The notes beneath the pieces were generated by a model. The model searched no databases, was not told where the DNA came from, and was given only the letters and a program-made list of their open reading frames with translations. 64,000 bases of DNA from Hepsetus odoe (taxonomy: Eukaryota > Chordata > Actinopteri > Characiformes > Hepsetidae). Shown here one piece after another: positions 59,360 to 64,000 of the stretch; the stretch's first letter is position 1, and every line of letters begins with the position of its first letter. Made by a program: the position numbers and the translations under genes. The stretch lies in NCBI GenBank assembly GCA_017165825.1, contig CM029372.1, positions 8,769,481-8,833,480 on the forward strand. The letters are read 5' to 3'.

Positions 59360-61433
59360 CAACTGCAGCATCATTTTCCTAATATATGTTATCTGTTATT
59401 GACCTTCACTACCAGTTTTGTCTTTCCATTTTTTTGTTTGTTTATATATGTAATATTTACATAATCATGTATATGTTTTATGAAAGACAGATATCACACT
59501 CACGGTAAGGCACAGCAAAATCATCAAGACCAATTACACATTTTTTTTAAATTTACCTACAGACCAACAATAAACATGTCGAAAAAACCTCTGTTGACCT
59601 CCATTTTTTATTGAATATTTAATTTGCTCCCACTTGACAACCTGGAGAAAAAGAGTTATTTTAAATATGTCTTAAATAATGTGGTTTTTAAAAATTATAC
59701 CATCTGTGTTTCGCCCATCCTTTGGAACTAAACAGGAAGGGTTATGTGTGAAAAATTTTGCCAGTTTTTTTTTTTTTTCATTTTTATACTGATAAAAATG
59801 CGTATATGATTGCGTTATGTTGCACACAATACATGTTCTGTCATGAGATGTTTGTTCCTTGAAGGTTAGAGAGAGAAATGTGCAGATTTTTAAAGACTTC
59901 ATCGTACATTTACAGGGACGGTAGTATTGAGAAGCTGTCTCGTTAACTGTCAGTAACTGTCATGGACACTGAGCTGGGGGACAAGAACCACTCTCATCAA
60001 TCCAACACCAAGCAATGCCAAGCCTGTTGCTCTGAATCCAAGACTGATGCTTCTTAAAGGCTTCTGCAATTCATTCTACAGTGAAAACCAATACAACATT
60101 GTGATCAAAAAATGATTAAAACAAGCTTGATAAAGTTTTGAATTATTTATGCTAAATAAATCCAAGTGATTTGATATTACAGAACCTACACTTTCTGTAA
60201 GGCTATAATATTTTAACCATCAGCTTAATAAAATGAGGGATAATCTCATAATTTAACATTAAAACATACTATCAGGCATGAATTAATTCTCCAAAAGGAT
60301 TACTGATTAAAAATAATAATAATAATCAGCTGAACTCAAATCCACTGAAAACTTTTCAGTTCAGAAATCAGAAACGCTTCTGGACTACATCTGCTCCAAC
60401 AACATCCCTCTGGGAAGTGGCTGAAATTCAAACCAGCAGGTACTTGAGCTGCGTCTTTGCCAGTGCTGTTTCTGGTGAATGAGTAATCCAGACGAAGAAT
60501 ACTTTCACTGCACTCTGGCCACCTCACCAACCAGCAGTCATTCTTTCATTTTCTACCATCCTTATCACATCTCTTTCCACTTGATTAACAATCAAAGTAA
60601 GATGTGCTGGACCACTGTTACATTAGATTATTGTGGGACCTCTTGTACTACAGGCAGTGTGTTTCTTCATCATGTTCTGGCTTTGGCTTTTACTGAGATG
60701 TGAATCAAATACTTTTTAGGACATGCTGTCCGTATGCATGCTGAGTGAACAATAAAGAAATATGTAAACAAAAATCTATAGTATAGTATAGTATAGTTGT
60801 GCAGTGTGACTGATAACTGATGTGTTAAACATTACAGTGAGAGAATCTCGAATGAAATAAACTGAAGGGGCTCCCAAAGAACTCAGCTTTCCTCAGCTTA
60901 AAATACAAGGGAAGTGGTGCCACCTACTGTTTGGTGCAACAAAGAAGAGCAGAGAGCTTCTATTTCAGAAGGTCATTTATATCAATATTAAGAAATGGCT
61001 GTTTCTCTTTCTGTTGTTCTCTCTCTCTCTCGATACTATTTCTCCAACACACTTCTATCACTCAGATAAGTGCTGTAACTTGTTTGCAGATGCTTTTATA
61101 ATAAGATTTTGGCTTTACTTGCCAAAAAACCTATTCCAAGAGTGTGAAAAAACTTTTCCCCGTGCAATTTTATAATGTGCAATTACTTCTGACTAAGTGT
61201 GTAAATAATGTAACACTATCATTCAGCTGTTCAGTATTCAAGTTTCATCATTTATATATAAAAAATTGCTTTTAGACTTTACATAGCATACACAGTTTGC
61301 ATAGCATATAGTGACAGTTTATATAGTACATAGTGTATAATGAAGTTTTATGAATGATACAGATTCAAAGTCAGCATAGTTTTTTACATTGTATATGTTT
61401 TATTTTTTCTATTTTTTATTGTTGTATTTGTTG
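59359..61433. other. AT-rich spacer
   Basis: No gene recognised. It contains a - strand CTCF-like motif at 60917-60930 (GTGCCACCTACTGT on the + strand). Confidence 0.4.
60917..60930 (-). promoter_or_regulatory. CTCF-like core motif, reverse orientation
   Basis: On the - strand it reads ACAGTAGGTGGCAC, a good match to the CTCF core. It faces the + strand motif at 59221-59234. Confidence 0.35.
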
Positions 61434-61677
61434 GGGCAGCGGTGGTCTAGTGGTTAGGGAGTTGCCCCCGATCAGAAGATTATGGATTCGATTCCATCAC
61501 CAGAAGGTTGCCCTGAGGTACCCTTGAGCAAGGTACTGTCCCTGTTACTGCTCCCCGGGCACTTTCAATAGCTGCCCCCTGCCGCACGTGTGTATATGGG
61601 TGAAACAGAGGTTGAATTTCGTTGTGTTGTGCTGTGCTGTGTTTCACAATAACAAGGGTAGTCACTTTCACTTTCAC
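61434..61677 (+). mobile_element. tRNA-derived SINE, family A (copy 5, best preserved)
   Basis: The head GGGGCAGCGGTGGTCTAGTG, a B-box-like GGATTCGATTCCATC, CCTTGAGCAAGGTACTGTCC, GCTCCCCGGGCACTTTCAATA and the tail GTAGTCACTTTCACTTTCAC are all present in order. This copy defines the family layout used for the other four. Confidence 0.92.
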
Positions 61678-63497
61678 ATTGTTAGAAGCAATTTTGCTCT
61701 GAACCAATAAAGTTTTTATTATTCTGGTTCCGTAAAAAAGCACTGGTCCACTTCCCAGTGTAAGTGCATGTGTGTATGTGCAGCTGGTCTGTACCATTAC
61801 AATGAGTGTGGGGTCTACTGCTAGTCCTAGTATTAGTATATGACCATGTGTAAAGTACATGACTGTCCAGCTGTAGAAGGTGATGGTGGACTGGCAGTTA
61901 TAAATATGTTTACAGAGTATTTTTCAGCAAAAGCGTCAGTTTTTCAAGAGCAACTCAAAACGCTGTTTATTGGGCATTGTTGCTTTATTATTTAATGTGT
62001 TTTTCCATATTGCATTTTTTTTTCCACATTAATTTACTTGTATTGATGTTGTGTCAAAAAAAGGCATCAAATGCACCAAAAAACAACAAAGAGTTCTTGG
62101 GAGAGACACCATTCATCAGGTGCACCCAGGCTTGGTCTTGGAAAAACTACCCTTGGATTTTAACACCAACCCAGCTCCAAACATCTGATCCAGTTAATAA
62201 AGAACTGCAGGAACATACAAATAAAGCTATACTTGGTGGGAGATATTGTGCCCCTGCCACAGATGAACTTCTTTAGAGTTCCCAAAAAAAACTTTCAGTT
62301 GATGATTAGAAAAGAAAACATAAATGGCATATAACCTCCACAAAATGTAAAAGGTTTTTTCTTTTTTTATATTTCAGAACCAAACTTCCCCAAGAATCTT
62401 CAAACAAAGAATGTGTAATAATAAGAAGGCCTACAGTGGGCCCTTCTTAAACATTGGCTGTTTTTCCTGCTAAAAGCCTCTTTGTTGCACATGGCCTGTG
62501 CCTTAAGAACCTAGTTTCACAGTTGCAGTTGTGAAATCTTTTAGACATGAGTTTGAAAGCCCCTGCTGACAGTGCCCCAGGGAGATGGAGAGAGGCGAGA
62601 AGAAGAACAGCAGATTTCTGGGTGTGTGTTGTAACACGGTGCTGGTGTCCTCATGCTCAGTGTCCCCTGGGAAAATGAGGGAGGCTCTGCTTTACTTCAG
62701 TCCTGGAGCAACTCCAGCAGAGGCAGTGAGTTGAAGTTTTAGCCCATCACGTGGTGGGAGATGCAGGGCCAGGAACAAGGCAGCTGGTCAGTTGTCTCTG
62801 GAGCTTTATACTCCACCCAGATAATTCAAAGAAACTTGCCCACTCACTGTCCTTATTTAGACAATGTCATTTGTCAATGTCCTCCTTTAGACCATTTCAA
62901 ATCTGGTGCTAGGTCAAGAGAATGTTCACAGTTTACTTTTGATGTTCCAGCTTCAGATGTTCGTTCGAAAGGATACTTTGTGCCTTTTAACGACTGACTC
63001 TGGACAGCGACATCTTTTGGTAAATGACTTCTGTCACACAAACACCAGTCATTAAACAAGTTTAATCCCCTTAAAGGGAATTCTACCAATTGAGTTTCAG
63101 CAAAATTCAGCTGTTGATATGTGAAAAGACTCATTCAGAGTGGTTGGAAGGTTAATTGTAGCAATTCATTGTATTGAAATATATCCATTTTGTTCACTGC
63201 AGATTTCTTTACAGTAGTGATAAAAGGGGCCAGGAGTCCTGCTTAAGAACTTAATGGAAAGTGTGCTGTCACAAATATCATCACACCTACTATTCACAGA
63301 AGATCTACTGAATTCTACTGTTTTATGCAACATAAAAAAAAAGAAAGAAAACTAAAGAAGGAAAAGCTGCATTTTATATGAATTGTGCTTTCATTTTGCT
63401 TTTAAGTCTTCAAATCATTTATAGTAATTAAGGGGTCTTTTGAAATTATGACTTCACATTCAGTTTGCAGTTTTAAGGGTTAACAGTTACACATTTA
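61678..63497. other. Spacer, no gene recognised
   Basis: Open frames at 61977-62276 and 62761-62997 lack recognisable domains and splice support. No transposon with clear ends was seen. Confidence 0.4.
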
Positions 63498-63539
63498 TGT
63501 GTGCGTGTGTGTGTGTGTGTGCGTGTGTGTGTGTGTGTG
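63498..63539. repeat. (GT)n microsatellite with GCGT interruptions
   Basis: About 42 bases of GT with GCGT variants. Confidence 0.93.
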
Positions 63540-64000
63540 CACCCTCAAGCACGGTGGGTCAGGCTGATGGAGGGTTGGTCAGTTGTCCCTCTCTGCCTGA
63601 CCTCATGGCTCGTACTCACTGTTGTCTGACCAGCTGCAGCTCTCTTTGAAGTGTCAGCTCGAGTGAAGCAATAGATACATGTTCTGGCCCCAGTGAGGCA
63701 TGTTTACCAAGACCGTTTCCAAGGCTTGACTAGACTCGCTGACCAAATATCAGTCTTGAACTCCAACCACATATTCTGCTTTGTGCCAAATAGCTGGAGC
63801 TGAAATTGGCGAGCAGCTAGGTCTCCAGGAGGTTCATGCTCATTGATGACCATTAAAATAAGCTCTGTTGTTAATTCTATTCAAAATCATCCCAGACATT
63901 GCCTGATAATTTTAATCCACTGAATCAAAACATTGCATCCAGTTTCAGCAGCGTACTACAAAACTATTTAATAAGGCGACCTCTTGCACTGGGTTTTGAA
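63540..64000. other. Right-edge spacer
   Basis: Moderate GC, no gene, RNA or repeat recognised up to the end of the window. Confidence 0.4.

Noticed and set aside
1..64000. CRISPR arrays, bacterial operons or phage features
   Set aside because: Composition, SINEs, microRNAs and microsatellites are plainly those of a vertebrate. No spaced direct repeats of CRISPR type are present.

Overview
This window looks like intergenic and non-coding DNA from a teleost fish. The signs are tRNA-derived SINEs with typical fish 3' tails, several Tc1/mariner-type elements and their deletion derivatives, LINE 3' ends of a common fish type, an LTR retroelement family, and very many (GT)n, (CT)n and (AT)n microsatellites in an AT-rich background. 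I found no intact conventional host protein-coding gene. Nearly all open frames are short and are low-complexity, transposon-derived or chance.

The clearest functional feature is a two-hairpin microRNA cluster on the + strand, let-7a (mature arm 58445-58466) and let-7b (59116-59137), starting 671 bases apart. This is the arrangement of the vertebrate let-7a-3/let-7b locus, which lies in a long non-coding host transcript (MIRLET7BHG in human). Upstream on the same strand are features that could belong to that transcript: CpG-rich blocks at 1-660 and 16.4-17.05 kb, a splice donor-like site at 16070, a GC-rich and CT-rich block at 47.1-48.0 kb ending in a donor-like site, two short exon-like intervals with good splice sites (51873-51941 and 58176-58273), and a TATA-containing block at 56.8-57.0 kb. 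All of these are inferred from motifs only.

The most unusual object is at 26952-30617: an LTR retrotransposon on the - strand with TG...CA ends and a 5-bp target duplication. It carries no recognisable polymerase. It encodes a short gag-like segment, a 39-bp tandem repeat, and a long frame with five IQ motifs and a coiled coil that resembles the IQ block of ASPM-type proteins. A short sibling element at 23610-24459 (+ strand) shares the LTR start and gag-like segment but lacks the IQ cargo, and a fold-back MITE arm interrupts its second LTR. The pair suggests that a non-autonomous LTR element captured host-derived coding sequence.

Layout: 0-0.7 kb CpG-rich block; 1.2-3.6 kb three SINEs; 4.2-4.8 kb MITE-like element; 7.6 kb LINE tail; 12.9-13.5 kb two adjacent dispersed repeats; 16-17 kb CpG-rich block; 20.4-21.8 kb decayed coding-like DNA, then a SINE; 22.3-25.7 kb nested MITE, LTR, Tc1 and LINE fragments; 27-30.6 kb IQ-carrying LTR element; 31.1-32.7 kb full-length decayed Tc1 transposon; 33-43 kb AT-rich DNA with one Tc1 remnant; 43.4-43.8 kb cluster of nuclear-receptor half-sites; 45.8-49 kb microsatellites and GC-rich candidate regulatory DNA; 50-56 kb AT-rich DNA; 56.8-59.3 kb let-7 locus; 59.3-64 kb AT-rich DNA with one SINE.
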